From an uncultured Saprospiraceae bacterium (lineage in GTDB: Bacteria; Bacteroidota; Bacteroidia; Chitinophagales; Saprospiraceae), in assembly GCA_937941765.1 (NCBI GenBank), contig CALDGQ010000024.1, positions 29,699 through 93,698 on the forward strand: 64,000 bases of DNA, read 5' to 3'. The position numbers and the translations under genes were made by a program. Shown here one piece after another: positions 8,031-17,318 of the stretch (its first letter is position 1; the number at the start of each line of letters is the position of its first letter). The notes below the pieces were generated by a model. That model did not search any database, had not been told where the DNA came from, and worked only from the letters and a program-made list of their open reading frames with translations.

Positions 8031-10883
8031 CAACTTCTCTTTCAAAAATCCACCAGTAATAGATTTCTTCTTTTTGGCAACCTGCTCCGGAGTACCTTGC
8101 GCCAATAACTCACCTCCATTCTTCCCACCATCAGGACCCAAGTCAATCAACCAATCCGCACTTTTGATTACTTCCATATTGTGTTCAACGACAACAACGG
8201 TATGCCCTTTTTCAACCAAAGCATTTAGGGCGGTCAACAACTTTTTGATATCATGAAAATGAAGTCCAGTAGTTGGTTCATCGAAAATGAAAAAGACATG
8301 ATCTTTTTGTCTTTCTTTTGTTAGAAACGAAGCTAATTTGACACGTTGCGCTTCTCCACCAGATAAGGTACTTGAGGCTTGACCTAATTTGATATATCCC
8401 AAACCAACATCATCTAGTGGTTTTATTTTGGAAATAATATCTCTGTTATCTTTGAAAAAGTCGAGTGCTTCCTTAATACTCAAATTTAAAATATCATGAA
8501 TATTCTTGTCTTTGAAACGAACATCTAACACTTCATTTTTGAAACGCTTGCCACGACAATCTTCACAGATCAATCTTACATCTGCTAAGAACTGCATTTC
8601 CACAACTTGTTCCCCTTCCCCTTTGCAAGCATCACATCGACCTCCATCTACATTGAATGAAAAGTGTTTTGGCAAAAATCCTTTTATTTTGGAAAGTTGT
8701 TGATCCGTCATCAATTTTCGAATAGCATCATATGCTTTTACATAAGTTACCGGATTGGAACGAGAAGATTTTCCGATTGGATTTTGATTGACCATTTCGA
8801 TTTGATTAATCAATTTGACGGAACCGGTTAGTTCTCTGAAATTTCCTGGCGAAGTTGGATGTGGAATTCCTAATTGTTCCTTGAGTGCTGGATATAAAAT
8901 CTGTTTGACTAAAGTTGTTTTTCCAGAACCAGATACACCACTAACAACAGTCAAAGTATTTAATGGAAATTTGACATCAATATTTTTTAGATTGTGTTGA
9001 GTCGCACCTTTGATCTCAATGAAGTCAACTACTTTTCTTCTTCTCGCCGGCAATTCAATACCCATTTTTCCTGTTAGATATCCTGCAGTCAAACTGTTTT
9101 TGGCTTTCTTTGCGATGTCTTTGTAGTCACCTGCAAATACTAAATGTCCACCGTTGATTCCAGCTTCTGGTCCCATATCTACCAAATAGTCTGCACTACG
9201 AATCACATCTTCTTCATGTTCCACTACGACAACCGTATTCCCCAAATCTCTCAACGATTTCAAAACCTTGACCAATCTTTTCGTATCTCGAGGATGTAAT
9301 CCGACACTTGGTTCATCCAATATATATAGTGAGCTAGTCAGATTACTGCCTAAGGTTCTGGTTAAATTAATACGTTGTGTTTCACCTCCACTTAAAGTGG
9401 AAGATATCCGATCGATCGTCAGATAATTTAAACCAACATCCATCATGAAGTTGAGTCGGTTGACGACTTCTTGAATTAATCTTTTGGCAATGATGTGATC
9501 GTTTTTACTAAGTTTGATTTTATTGAAAAATACTAGTAACTCATCAATGGGCATTTCAACTAATTCAGTAATTGCTTTTCCACCAACTTTGATATAAGTG
9601 GATTCAATTCTCAAACGACCACCTTCGCATTCTTTACAAGTTGTTTTTCCACGATAACGTGCAAGCATTACTCGATTTTGAATCTTATAGGTTTTCTCTT
9701 CTAGTCTGTCAAAGAATTCATTGATGCCATGTACATGTTCGTTTCCATACCAGAGTGTTTTCTTTTCTTTTTTGGTTAATTCGAAATACGGACGGTGAAC
9801 AGGAAAATCAAAGTGATGCGCTTGTTTTAAAAATTCTTTCAACCATAGTCCATTTTTCTCTCCTTTCCAACAAGCAATTGCTCCTTCATGTACAGATATT
9901 GTTTTGAGCGGAACTACTTTATCTTCATCGATCCCCATTGTTTTTCCATATCCTTCACAAGTAGGACAGGCACCATAAGGATTATTGAAATTGAATAACT
10001 GATGATTCGGTTCTAGAAATAACATGCCATCTAACTCGAAGCGATTATTCCAAGCAACTTGCTTTCCATCAATGATATCGAGAATTGCATCCCCTTCACT
10101 TTCATAAAATGCGGTTTGAATAGAATCCGCAATTCTTTTGATATTATCTTCATCCTCTTTTTTGACTACAAAACGATCTATCAAAATCGCCATGCCTTTT
10201 TTCTCAAATGCGGTAACACTTTTGTCTGACTTGATTTTTTTATTTGCTAAAACATCTTCAATTTCTAACAATTCTTTTTTGTAGAATACACGGGTATATC
10301 CTTTTTGTAATAGCAGCGTCAACTCTTGTTTTAAAGTCCGCTCTTTGTATTTCAAAGAAAGTGGAATCATCAACATGATTTTAGTCCCTTCTTTTAAAGT
10401 ATGGATATAATCCACCACATCAGAAACTTCATGCTTCTTAACAATATTTCCAGAAATAGGAGAGTAGGTGATTCCTATTCTAGCATACAACAATCTCAAG
10501 TAGTCATAAATCTCCGTCAAAGAACCAACCGTACTTCTAGCATTGGTGGTACTGACTTTTTGTTCAATCGCGATGGCTGGAGAAATTCCTTTGATGTAAT
10601 CTACTTCTGGTTTTTTCATCCGCATCAAAAACTGACGTGCATAGGAAGAGAGCGACTCAACATATCGACGTTGACCTTCTGCATATAAGGTATCCATGGT
10701 AATGGACGATTTGCCAGAACCAGAGACGCCCGTCACCACGATCAATTGATTGCGTGGTAAAAAGAGGTCTACATTTTTTAAGTTGTTTCCTTTTGCACCT
10801 TTTATATAGATGCCATCTGGTGCTGTTGATTTTTTCTTTTTGACAGGTTTGCTTAGCACTGCACTTCCTTTTTTAGTGGCCAT
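8022..10883 (-). CDS. uvrA: Excinuclease ABC subunit A
   Basis: The 953-residue protein has the full UvrA layout: two ABC ATPase modules with Walker A motifs GVSGSGKSS (near 52) and GVSGSGKTT (near 635), signature motifs STLSGGETQR and STLSGGEAQR, and zinc modules (CPTCEGYG with CKECEGGR in the first half; CDACKGEG with CEDCRGKR in the second). UvrA recognises damaged DNA and loads UvrB in nucleotide excision repair. The N-terminus has about 22 extra lysine-rich residues. Length is normal. The gene appears monocistronic and lies between repeats R3 and R4. Confidence 0.98.
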   Translation of the reverse strand: MATKKGSAVLSKPVKKKKSTAPDGIYIKGAKGNNLKNVDLFLPRNQLIVVTGVSGSGKSSITMDTLYAEGQRRYVESLSSYARQFLMRMKKPEVDYIKGISPAIAIEQKVSTTNARSTVGSLTEIYDYLRLLYARIGITYSPISGNIVKKHEVSDVVDYIHTLKEGTKIMLMIPLSLKYKERTLKQELTLLLQKGYTRVFYKKELLEIEDVLANKKIKSDKSVTAFEKKGMAILIDRFVVKKEDEDNIKRIADSIQTAFYESEGDAILDIIDGKQVAWNNRFELDGMLFLEPNHQLFNFNNPYGACPTCEGYGKTMGIDEDKVVPLKTISVHEGAIACWKGEKNGLWLKEFLKQAHHFDFPVHRPYFELTKKEKKTLWYGNEHVHGINEFFDRLEEKTYKIQNRVMLARYRGKTTCKECEGGRLRIESTYIKVGGKAITELVEMPIDELLVFFNKIKLSKNDHIIAKRLIQEVVNRLNFMMDVGLNYLTIDRISSTLSGGETQRINLTRTLGSNLTSSLYILDEPSVGLHPRDTKRLVKVLKSLRDLGNTVVVVEHEEDVIRSADYLVDMGPEAGINGGHLVFAGDYKDIAKKAKNSLTAGYLTGKMGIELPARRRKVVDFIEIKGATQHNLKNIDVKFPLNTLTVVSGVSGSGKTTLVKQILYPALKEQLGIPHPTSPGNFRELTGSVKLINQIEMVNQNPIGKSSRSNPVTYVKAYDAIRKLMTDQQLSKIKGFLPKHFSFNVDGGRCDACKGEGEQVVEMQFLADVRLICEDCRGKRFKNEVLDVRFKDKNIHDILNLSIKEALDFFKDNRDIISKIKPLDDVGLGYIKLGQASSTLSGGEAQRVKLASFLTKERQKDHVFFIFDEPTTGLHFHDIKKLLTALNALVEKGHTVVVVEHNMEVIKSADWLIDLGPDGGKNGGELLAQGTPEQVAKKKKSITGGFLKEKLKK

Positions 10884-10888
10884 AGTAT

Positions 10889-11115
10889 GGAAAATTAAAA
10901 ATTAAAAATAATTGTCTCCTTCGCTTAAGCTCACTCGAATTAAAAATAGATCGATAGTGGACTAAAAGAGGAGAAATTATATCCCTTTGTTTTTCAATTT
11001 TTGAAGACTCGAATTTAAATATAAACATCAACCTTAGTGTATCTGCGTTAATATTTTAAATTTTTAATTCGAAAATCGCTTTAGCGATCAGAGAAAATTA
11101 TTTTTAATTGCCTTT
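10889..11115. repeat. Long-range nested inverted repeat R4
   Basis: At 10889-10948 a left half carries aattaaaaataatt and tcgaattaaaaat. At about 11060-11115 the reverse-complement elements atttttaattcga and aattatttttaatt appear in mirrored order. About 110 bp of unrelated DNA lies between. The AATTAAAAAT border is shared with R1, R2 and R3. Confidence 0.7.
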
Positions 11116-11454
11116 TAAATGACGTCTATTTTGCAAAACCAAAATTCTTAAAATATTGTGGAAAAAAAATTAACATTTAAAAATAGCTCATTTTACCTTT
11201 AAGGAATTCCCTAACTCATTGATAATGCGATGTTAAGGTTTTCAATTTATTGTGTTACAATTAATTCTAATCAGTTAATTTTTTGTTAACCAATTAAAAT
11301 AAACTGGTTTTGGAAGGATATTCTATATACATTAGTAACATCAACGGCAGCAATGCCTTTTCCACAAATTTTATTATTAACTAAAATTCGAAATTTATAA
11401 GCTTCTAACTTCTACACTTAAATATTTTATTCTTAACAGTTAAATATTGTAGTT
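11116..11454. other. Upstream region of the ECF sigma factor gene
   Basis: About 340 bp without a gene. It is very AT-rich and has several short tracts such as gttaaccaattaaaataaactggtttt, an imperfect inverted repeat (aaccaatt with aactggtt) near 11287-11313 that might be a regulator site. I see no certain promoter. Confidence 0.35.
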
Positions 11455-12036
11455 ATGCAAGTTACGCCGCTTATGGATCAAGAGCTTATCACCCGTTATT
11501 TAGACGGAGATGACAGAGCATTCGAAGAATTACTTACTCGTCACAAGAGTAAGATTTACACTTCCATTTATTTATTCGTGAAAGATAAAGCACTCGCGGA
11601 AGATATCTTCCAAGAAGTATTTATCAAAATCATTGATACTTTACGTAAAGGAAAGTACAATCATGAAGGAAAATTTGTCCAATGGGCAATGCGTATTTCC
11701 TATAACATGTGCGTCGATCATTTCCGTAGAAACAAACGTAATCCAAAAGTTTCTGCTACGGATACATTTGATATCCTTGATATCATTCCATTGAATGAAG
11801 AGAATGCAGAAGAAAAAATCATGAAGTCTCAGACACATGAAAAAATTCGCAAGTTGGTGGATCTACTTCCACCAGAGCAAAGAGAGGTGGTCATCCTAAG
11901 ACATTATGCCGATATGAGTTTCAAAGAAATTTCTCAATTGACAAGAGTGAGTATCAATACAGCTCTAGGAAGAATGAGATACGCTTTGATCAATATCCGT
12001 AAATTGATCGAGGAGAAAGAAGTAACCCTACAATAA
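11455..12036 (+). CDS. RNA polymerase sigma factor, ECF family
   Basis: The 193-residue protein has sigma region 2 (YLDGDDRAFEELLTRHKSKI through AEDIFQEVFIKIID, residues about 14-62) and region 4 with helix-turn-helix (LPPEQREVVILRHYADMSFK, then EISQLTRVSINTALGRMRYA, about 138-178). Region 3 is absent, as in all ECF sigmas. No anti-sigma gene follows directly; a hairpin and a strong terminator come first. Such stand-alone ECF sigmas are common in this phylum. A long 5' region suggests regulated expression. Confidence 0.93.
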   Translation: MQVTPLMDQELITRYLDGDDRAFEELLTRHKSKIYTSIYLFVKDKALAEDIFQEVFIKIIDTLRKGKYNHEGKFVQWAMRISYNMCVDHFRRNKRNPKVSATDTFDILDIIPLNEENAEEKIMKSQTHEKIRKLVDLLPPEQREVVILRHYADMSFKEISQLTRVSINTALGRMRYALINIRKLIEEKEVTLQ

Positions 12037-12169
12037 TTAATTTGGCGTAACTAATTAATTTATCTCCTCGAATAAAGGAGGGTGTTCTCGTGAATATGAT
12101 TTGAGAACGCCTGATTAATTTTGCCGGGTTTTCTTTGAAAATTATTCTCAAAAGATGTGTTTACATTTT

Positions 12170-12208
12170 AAAAATAGCCGTTCCAATGATTTGGGATGGC
12201 TATTTTTT
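12170..12208 (+). terminator. Terminator after the first sigma factor gene
   Basis: A 10-bp perfect stem (aaaaatagcc with ggctattttt) extended by ttcca pairing, followed by T's. A weaker hairpin without a T-run (ggtgttctc with gagaacgcc) lies upstream at about 12080-12112. Confidence 0.8.
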
Positions 12209-12333
12209 ATTAGGATTGAATTATTAGTTAATCTATTTTGTTATTCTTTCAACTAAATATGGTAATAATTTAGAATGTCTATTGTCTTATAAGTGAGGGG
12301 ATTTATTACCCAAATAAACAATTTAGAATTTAC

Positions 12334-12927
12334 ATGAAAATATCATTACCTAACAACCGACCAATGACTAGTAAAGAGAAAAATGACCAATATTCTAGGT
12401 TAATTAAAACATTTAAAACTTCAATTGACCGAAGGATTGAAAAAATCGCAAAAAAATACCATTTAGAGCCCTTTCAAAAAAAAGAACTTAAACAAAATGT
12501 CGCCGTAAAAATTTGGATGAATATTGAAAAGGTCGCCAAGAGCGATTCAATTAAATCATACATTTATACAATTGTGAAACATGCTTGTCTTGACATAATA
12601 AATTTAGTTAAGAAAGATACTGAAAGAAGGAAAAAAGATATAAAAAAATTTACTTCTGAATTAAACCCGAAACAGCAAGTATTGATATCAGAGGATTTTG
12701 ACAATCCAAATAAAGAAGAAGATTCAATGTTGGTCTTAAAATCAATATTAAGTTCAGTGTTAGATGAGGAAACTTGTGATTTAATCTTACAAGTGAAAAT
12801 TCACAAAAAAAGATACAAGGATATATCCCAAAAATATAAAAAATCTGAAGGCGCTTTAAGAAAGCAAGTATCAATTGGATTGGAAAAAGTTAGGAACTTT
12901 GTTAAAAACAATCAATTAAACTTATAA
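12334..12927 (+). CDS. Divergent sigma-70 family (ECF-like) factor
   Basis: The 197-residue protein is lysine-rich. It has a region-2-like segment (KKELKQNVAVKIWMNIEKVA, then IKSYIYTIVKHACLDIINLVKK, about 50-100) and a region-4-like helix-turn-helix near the end (KRYKDISQKYKKSEGALRKQ). Base composition is markedly more AT-rich and A-rich than the neighbouring sigma gene, which hints at separate origin. The next gene encodes a small HxxxCxxC protein, so the pair may be a sigma/anti-sigma unit. Sigma assignment rests on the two helix patterns and protein size. Confidence 0.72.
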   Translation: MKISLPNNRPMTSKEKNDQYSRLIKTFKTSIDRRIEKIAKKYHLEPFQKKELKQNVAVKIWMNIEKVAKSDSIKSYIYTIVKHACLDIINLVKKDTERRKKDIKKFTSELNPKQQVLISEDFDNPNKEEDSMLVLKSILSSVLDEETCDLILQVKIHKKRYKDISQKYKKSEGALRKQVSIGLEKVRNFVKNNQLNL

Positions 12928-12964
12928 AACTTATAAAATCACTACACGAATCAACCTAAAAGAA

Positions 12965-13285
12965 ATGCAACTAATGATGAACATCCCTTACGAAATTAAG
13001 CTTAATCAATTATTTATTGATCACTTAGAAAAGAATCTTCCGTCTCAAATCCAAAAAGTTATAACTACTCATATTCATTCTTGCAAAAAGTGTCTAGAGA
13101 TTTATGAAGACATTGCGGATTTTTACGATGAGGAAAAAAATGACTTTTTTGAGAAATCAAACCCTAAAATAGAAAGTATTGAAAATGTCTCTTTTCTATT
13201 TTCTGAAATCTGTAATAGTACAAAGGAGAAATACTTATCTAGTAAGATTATCTCAAGTGAAAATAACATATTAGTAAGTAACTAA
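12965..13285 (+). CDS. Small HxxxCxxC protein, candidate soluble zinc-finger anti-sigma factor
   Basis: The 106-residue protein has an HIHSCKKC motif near residues 36-43, the H-x3-C-x2-C zinc site of anti-sigma (zf-HC2-like) domains, preceded by a helix that would contact the sigma factor. Unlike most anti-sigmas it has no membrane segment, so it would act in the cytoplasm. It starts 37 bp after the sigma-like gene. The role as its antagonist is inference from motif and order. The family is not certain because the domain is short. Confidence 0.55.
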   Translation: MQLMMNIPYEIKLNQLFIDHLEKNLPSQIQKVITTHIHSCKKCLEIYEDIADFYDEEKNDFFEKSNPKIESIENVSFLFSEICNSTKEKYLSSKIISSENNILVSN

Positions 13286-13303
13286 ATTATAAAATTTAAT
13301 TCC

Positions 13304-13540
13304 ATGAAAAAAAAATCGAGTTTAAAGTCCCAACACGTTGTAAAACATAATAAAGGTTGGGCAGTTAAAAAAGGAGGAGCTTCAAAAGCTTCAAAAGTTT
13401 TTATAAAACAAACAGAAGCTTTTAATTATGGGAGGAAAGTTTCAATTAATCAAAAAGCCGAGTTATTTGTCCATGGTAGGAATGGGAGAATTCGATTGCG
13501 GAATAGTTATGGCAATGATAATCATCCTCCATTAGGATAA
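13304..13540 (+). CDS. DUF2188 family protein
   Basis: The 78-residue basic protein shows the full DUF2188 pattern: HVVKHNKGWAVKKGGASKAS, a central helix around TEAFNYGRKV, and the ending ELFVHGRNGRIRLRNSYGND. The family is widespread, small and of unknown function. It begins 18 bp after the anti-sigma-like gene and is followed by a strong terminator, so it is probably the last gene of a three-gene operon with the sigma-like gene. Confidence 0.88.
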   Translation: MKKKSSLKSQHVVKHNKGWAVKKGGASKASKVFIKQTEAFNYGRKVSINQKAELFVHGRNGRIRLRNSYGNDNHPPLG

Positions 13541-13544
13541 TATA

Positions 13545-13585
13545 AAATAAGATCGTCCCTCTCTTAGTGACGGTCTTATTTTTTA
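13545..13585 (+). terminator. Strong terminator after the DUF2188 gene
   Basis: A 13-bp stem (aaataagatcgtc with gacggtcttattt, one G-T pair) and 11-nt loop followed by a T-run. Confidence 0.88.
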
Positions 13586-13636
13586 CCATTTTGCAAAAAA
13601 AGACTTAGGAAAATAATAACATCCGTCCTATCTTAT

Positions 13637-13697
13637 TTAATACTCAACAAAGTCTTGGCATCGCCTTCTCAAAAGTCGAACCAACCATTCTGACAAG
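13637..13697 (-). pseudogene. 61-bp decayed fragment of hemB (direct repeat of 18811-18871)
   Basis: The stretch beginning ttaatactcaacaaagtct and ending accattctgacaag matches the internal C-terminal coding part of hemB at 18811-18871. By eye about 57 of 62 aligned positions agree, with a few gaps that would shift the frame. It has the same orientation as hemB, is non-coding, and lies 3 bp beyond the stop codon of the DUF4365 gene. Confidence 0.85.
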
Positions 13698-13700
13698 ACG

Positions 13701-14765
13701 TCAACTTAATTTGCTGCGATTATTTTTTGGTGAATTTTCAGATCGAATTTTCTTCATTGCTTCTTCCGGTACGGAGTATACGATCTGCATAATTTTCATA
13801 CTCTGATCAAAGTTTACGTCCAATGGAAGATTGTATTTTTCTGTAAATTCATTCAGCCATGAAAACATTTGATGTAAAAATTTTTTTAATTCAACTTCGT
13901 CAAAATTATGTACCCATCCATTTTGCTCTTCTATAAATTCAGAGTTAATAATCTTTACGCAACATGCTGTCAGAACTGCCATAGCACTAAATTGTCTGGA
14001 ATAGTCTTCCATACTTAAAAAGTATCCCCAATATTTGAATATTGGTAGAACAGAGGTAAACCATTTTCTAATTTCAGGAATCTCGCATAACTCTCTTTCA
14101 TCTTCGTCATAACCAAAAACTGCAATTAAAAATTTACCGCGGTTCTTCAAAATCATTTCTTCACTAGCAGTTAACCATAATAATAGTTTTTCAAAACCTA
14201 TAAAATTAGATGTCTCAATTTCTTCTCTGTCAATTGCAATAAAAACTTGTTCGTGTTCTAAAATAGAACTATTAATCAATTTAAGCTTTTCAATTTGTTT
14301 AGTATAATCAACAAAACCAGATGTTGTGGATTTAAGTCTTGATTTTAATATTAATTTTTGACCTTTTGGGATTATGATCTTCCAATTTTTCGTAGTTCTG
14401 ATCACTTGATTTACATCAACCTTAGCCCAATAAGCCATTTTACTTTCAATATCAACCAATACAATTAGTACTGGTATTTCAAGATTTAGATAGTAGTTTA
14501 AATGCTTTAACTCCCCATAAAATGTCCATCCTATACTGTTTTCGTTTTTAAAATAACTAGGTCCCGCTTTCACTTGAATCGCAATCGATTTCCCCGTCAA
14601 GTATTTATCATCTTCTAAAATGTCAATATAAGCATCTATACCATAGTCGTCATCCAATGGTACTTTTCTGCAAATCCATTTATGCTCGTATTCGACAATA
14701 TTTTCGACTATTTTAAGACCAAGCTTTTCCGTAGCTCTACTTTTGCTTCTTTCTGGTAAATCCAT
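13701..14765 (-). CDS. DUF4365 domain protein, nuclease-like
   Basis: Residues about 1-150 match the DUF4365 pattern: ERSKSRATEKLGLKIVENIV, then DDDYGIDAYIDI and GKSIAIQVKAGPSYF. The spacing of Asp in GID and Gln-x-Lys in IQVK resembles a PD-(D/E)xK restriction-endonuclease core, as proposed for this domain. The C-terminal 200 residues are helical and unrecognised. It is a single gene with no partner reading into it. Function is unknown; DUF4365 genes are frequent in accessory and defence-rich regions. The adjacent hemB fragment suggests that this end marks a recombination boundary. Confidence 0.75.
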   Translation of the reverse strand: MDLPERSKSRATEKLGLKIVENIVEYEHKWICRKVPLDDDYGIDAYIDILEDDKYLTGKSIAIQVKAGPSYFKNENSIGWTFYGELKHLNYYLNLEIPVLIVLVDIESKMAYWAKVDVNQVIRTTKNWKIIIPKGQKLILKSRLKSTTSGFVDYTKQIEKLKLINSSILEHEQVFIAIDREEIETSNFIGFEKLLLWLTASEEMILKNRGKFLIAVFGYDEDERELCEIPEIRKWFTSVLPIFKYWGYFLSMEDYSRQFSAMAVLTACCVKIINSEFIEEQNGWVHNFDEVELKKFLHQMFSWLNEFTEKYNLPLDVNFDQSMKIMQIVYSVPEEAMKKIRSENSPKNNRSKLS

Positions 14766-15131
14766 ACTTTTTATTGTAGTACAACATTCGTATTAACATA
14801 ACAACACGTATACATATGGTGTTATGATATCAAGAAATATCATCACCTTTTATTAAATCAATTTTTCCTTTTCTCAAAAAAGGAAAGAGGACTAATACTT
14901 TATTTCTAATTATTTTATGCCTTCAATATTCTAATTTCTCAAAATTTCCCTAACAAGAAAATCGATTAGTTGGGATTGCAAAAAAATATGATTTAATTAA
15001 AATGTTTATGAAGATGATATGATTGGGTTTTGCACGTACATTTGTGGAAAAATCAAAGTATACTGCTCATAAACAGTATTCTCTATAAAAGAAAAAAATT
15101 AATGTATTATACGGTTCATTACTTTTTGATT
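14766..15131. other. Gene-free AT-rich region
   Basis: About 365 bp between two minus-strand genes. It should contain the promoter of the DUF4365 gene. I see no coding frame, RNA gene or clear hairpin terminator. Confidence 0.4.
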
Positions 15132-16676
15132 TTATTTATGTAATGTGGATTTTCGCATTTGTATTTGTATTCCAAATTCTTTTAAGCATAATTCTTCTAA
15201 TGCATCTACCAATATTTCAGGTATGAGAAATGGAAAATGATTTTCTAAATTATATTTTTTTAATAATGCACATTTTAATATTTCTGACTTCATAAGTTCG
15301 CTAAGAAGCCAAAAGAATTTAGCACGGTGTAATTCTCCATTAATAATTTCTTTTTCGGTATCATAACAATAAAACGGACAGTTAAAAAATTTATAATCTT
15401 TTCTGTATCTTAATTCCATTTGTTTTTTTGGGAAATTACCTGAGATACCAAGGTTTTGAATATACACAGGAAATTCCTGTCTTATTTGATTATATTTTGT
15501 AAAGACATAGAAATAATAATTAATTATTGGCTTTTGACCCATCTGAAAAGTATCGCCTTCCCAATCCTGTTTGAATTTTAAATTTTTACTTTCAAATCTA
15601 GTATTAAAATTTTTCGCTAAATCAGTTGGCTTAGAATAATTATTAAAGGCACAAATAAAATTTTCAAAATCTTTATGATGTTGTTCATTTGTATAGACAA
15701 ATTCTTCTTGAAATTCTTTTGCAGCCAAACAGCAATTTAAAAATCTTCGAGGAGGAAAGAAATCTTCAACATCTTGAGCTAAAAATTCCTCAAAACTTGA
15801 ATTTAAAAAAGTCTTTGGATTTAATGCAATGTCAACAACAATGCAAAATTTACAGAGATTTATAGTAATTGAATGGACGTCATTCCAGTTCGGCTTCACG
15901 CCCATCAAAAACATAAAACTTCCAAACGCCTTCCAATAAGATTTATCAATAAAGTATTTATCAAAATTTGCAATGAAATAAGATTTATCATATGCACCTC
16001 TTTGAATAAAATGTAAAAATTCAGAGGCTCTAGCTTGACCTTCTAATAAGTCTAAAGTGTACAAAGAATCTTTTAAAGAATAATGCTCTTTGAAAGATCT
16101 AAATTTTTCTTTATATCCTCCTTCTAAATCTTCATATTCAAGCTCGTCAATTGGAAAATAAATATTACTATAAAAATGACAATCAGCAATGCATTTTGAA
16201 AAATTGTTTTCAAGTTCATGTATTGAATCATATTTAATTTTTCCATGAGAACATAGATTAAAGGAAATTTGCTTAGAAACCAATCCTTTAAGATATTTAA
16301 AATAAACAAAATCTGTTAAGGGCAGTTCGGAAAAATCTATTTGATAATTAGATTCAATATGCATTTTACTGAAATTGTCCTGTACTTTTTTAAATCCTTC
16401 TGCCTTGTATATATCAGTTAATACTTGAGACTGAACAAACTTTATCAATAGTGTCATCATTCCCCATGAGGTTCCAACAAATTGTAGCCAATGAATTTTT
16501 TCATGGACAGAAGTAGCTGCTTGGCCATGGTAGCTATCTATATTTTTTGACTCACTGTTCCATCTCGTTTGAGTGATGCAAAGAAAAGAAGGATTGAACA
16601 ATCCATTTATTTCATTACTTTTATCAAACAATTTATTATCAAATAATAAAGGTAATTCTTTAATTAGATCTCTCAT
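15132..16676 (-). CDS. HExxH-motif protein, predicted zinc-dependent effector
   Basis: I do not recognise a named family for the 514-residue protein. It has an HEKIH motif at residues 58-62 within a helix followed by WLQ, and a downstream EGQARASE segment at 212-219 that could supply the third zinc ligand of a gluzincin-like metallopeptidase. No signal peptide or membrane segment is visible, so it would act in the cytoplasm. Its ATG follows directly on the stop codon of the upstream small gene with no spacing, so the two are almost certainly translationally coupled. Peptidase activity is inference from the motif. Confidence 0.6.
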   Translation of the reverse strand: MRDLIKELPLLFDNKLFDKSNEINGLFNPSFLCITQTRWNSESKNIDSYHGQAATSVHEKIHWLQFVGTSWGMMTLLIKFVQSQVLTDIYKAEGFKKVQDNFSKMHIESNYQIDFSELPLTDFVYFKYLKGLVSKQISFNLCSHGKIKYDSIHELENNFSKCIADCHFYSNIYFPIDELEYEDLEGGYKEKFRSFKEHYSLKDSLYTLDLLEGQARASEFLHFIQRGAYDKSYFIANFDKYFIDKSYWKAFGSFMFLMGVKPNWNDVHSITINLCKFCIVVDIALNPKTFLNSSFEEFLAQDVEDFFPPRRFLNCCLAAKEFQEEFVYTNEQHHKDFENFICAFNNYSKPTDLAKNFNTRFESKNLKFKQDWEGDTFQMGQKPIINYYFYVFTKYNQIRQEFPVYIQNLGISGNFPKKQMELRYRKDYKFFNCPFYCYDTEKEIINGELHRAKFFWLLSELMKSEILKCALLKKYNLENHFPFLIPEILVDALEELCLKEFGIQIQMRKSTLHK

Positions 16677-17027
16677 TTATGAAGTTTTTGCAGTATTGTG
16701 CTCTTGTATTTTTTTCAACATACCATCCACCTCCTTAATATTATTAGCTTTCATTTTAATTATGTTACCTGTCTTTGAATCTGTAAATTCAATTTTAATA
16801 GATTCATTGCTAATAGTTTGTTTTAAAACTTCTGCTAATGCTGTCCAAAAAGTAGTAGTTCCTAAAATAATTGTTATCAAAGCTGATATTTCAAAACCTG
16901 TATTTAGCTCTGGATTATCAAATAACATATCTCTTTCCTTAATTTCTATCTTTTTATTCTCTAAAAGTGATTTGAGTTCTTCTGCACTTTCTTTAGGTAT
17001 CCTAATTTGTAATTCCATGTTGTACAT
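16677..17027 (-). CDS. EACC1-like small protein, effector-associated component
   Basis: The 116-residue protein has an N-terminal strand (ELQIRIPKES), a hydrophobic helix (ISALITIILGTTTFWTALAE) and a C-terminal beta pattern SIKIEFTDSKTGNIIKMKAN followed by a short helix. This order resembles the EACC1 (effector-associated constant component 1) proteins encoded next to effector genes in NTP-dependent conflict systems. It sits directly upstream of the HExxH gene with no gap, the arrangement expected for EACC1 and its effector. An alternative start is the ATG at 17018. The assignment is by pattern memory and needs a profile search. Confidence 0.5.
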   Translation of the reverse strand: MYNMELQIRIPKESAEELKSLLENKKIEIKERDMLFDNPELNTGFEISALITIILGTTTFWTALAEVLKQTISNESIKIEFTDSKTGNIIKMKANNIKEVDGMLKKIQEHNTAKTS

Positions 17028-17318
17028 TTATATTAATCCATATTTAAATTTAGATGCCATCAATATATTGAATATTTTAATAATATTTTTAAAAAATATA
17101 TATTATTAACAATTGTTCTCAGATTGGTACTCGAGTAACATAAAAGGTTCCAACCAATTTCCTTACAATTCACTTCCGAATAGGGAAATATCAAAACTTA
17201 TTCTAGATTCAAGTGTGCTCTCATCTTGTCTTAATCCACAACCCCTCCAACAAAAAAAGCACAGCACCCACCCGGATACCATGCTTCATGTAAATTTTTT
17301 GTTAGAAATTTAAAATGA

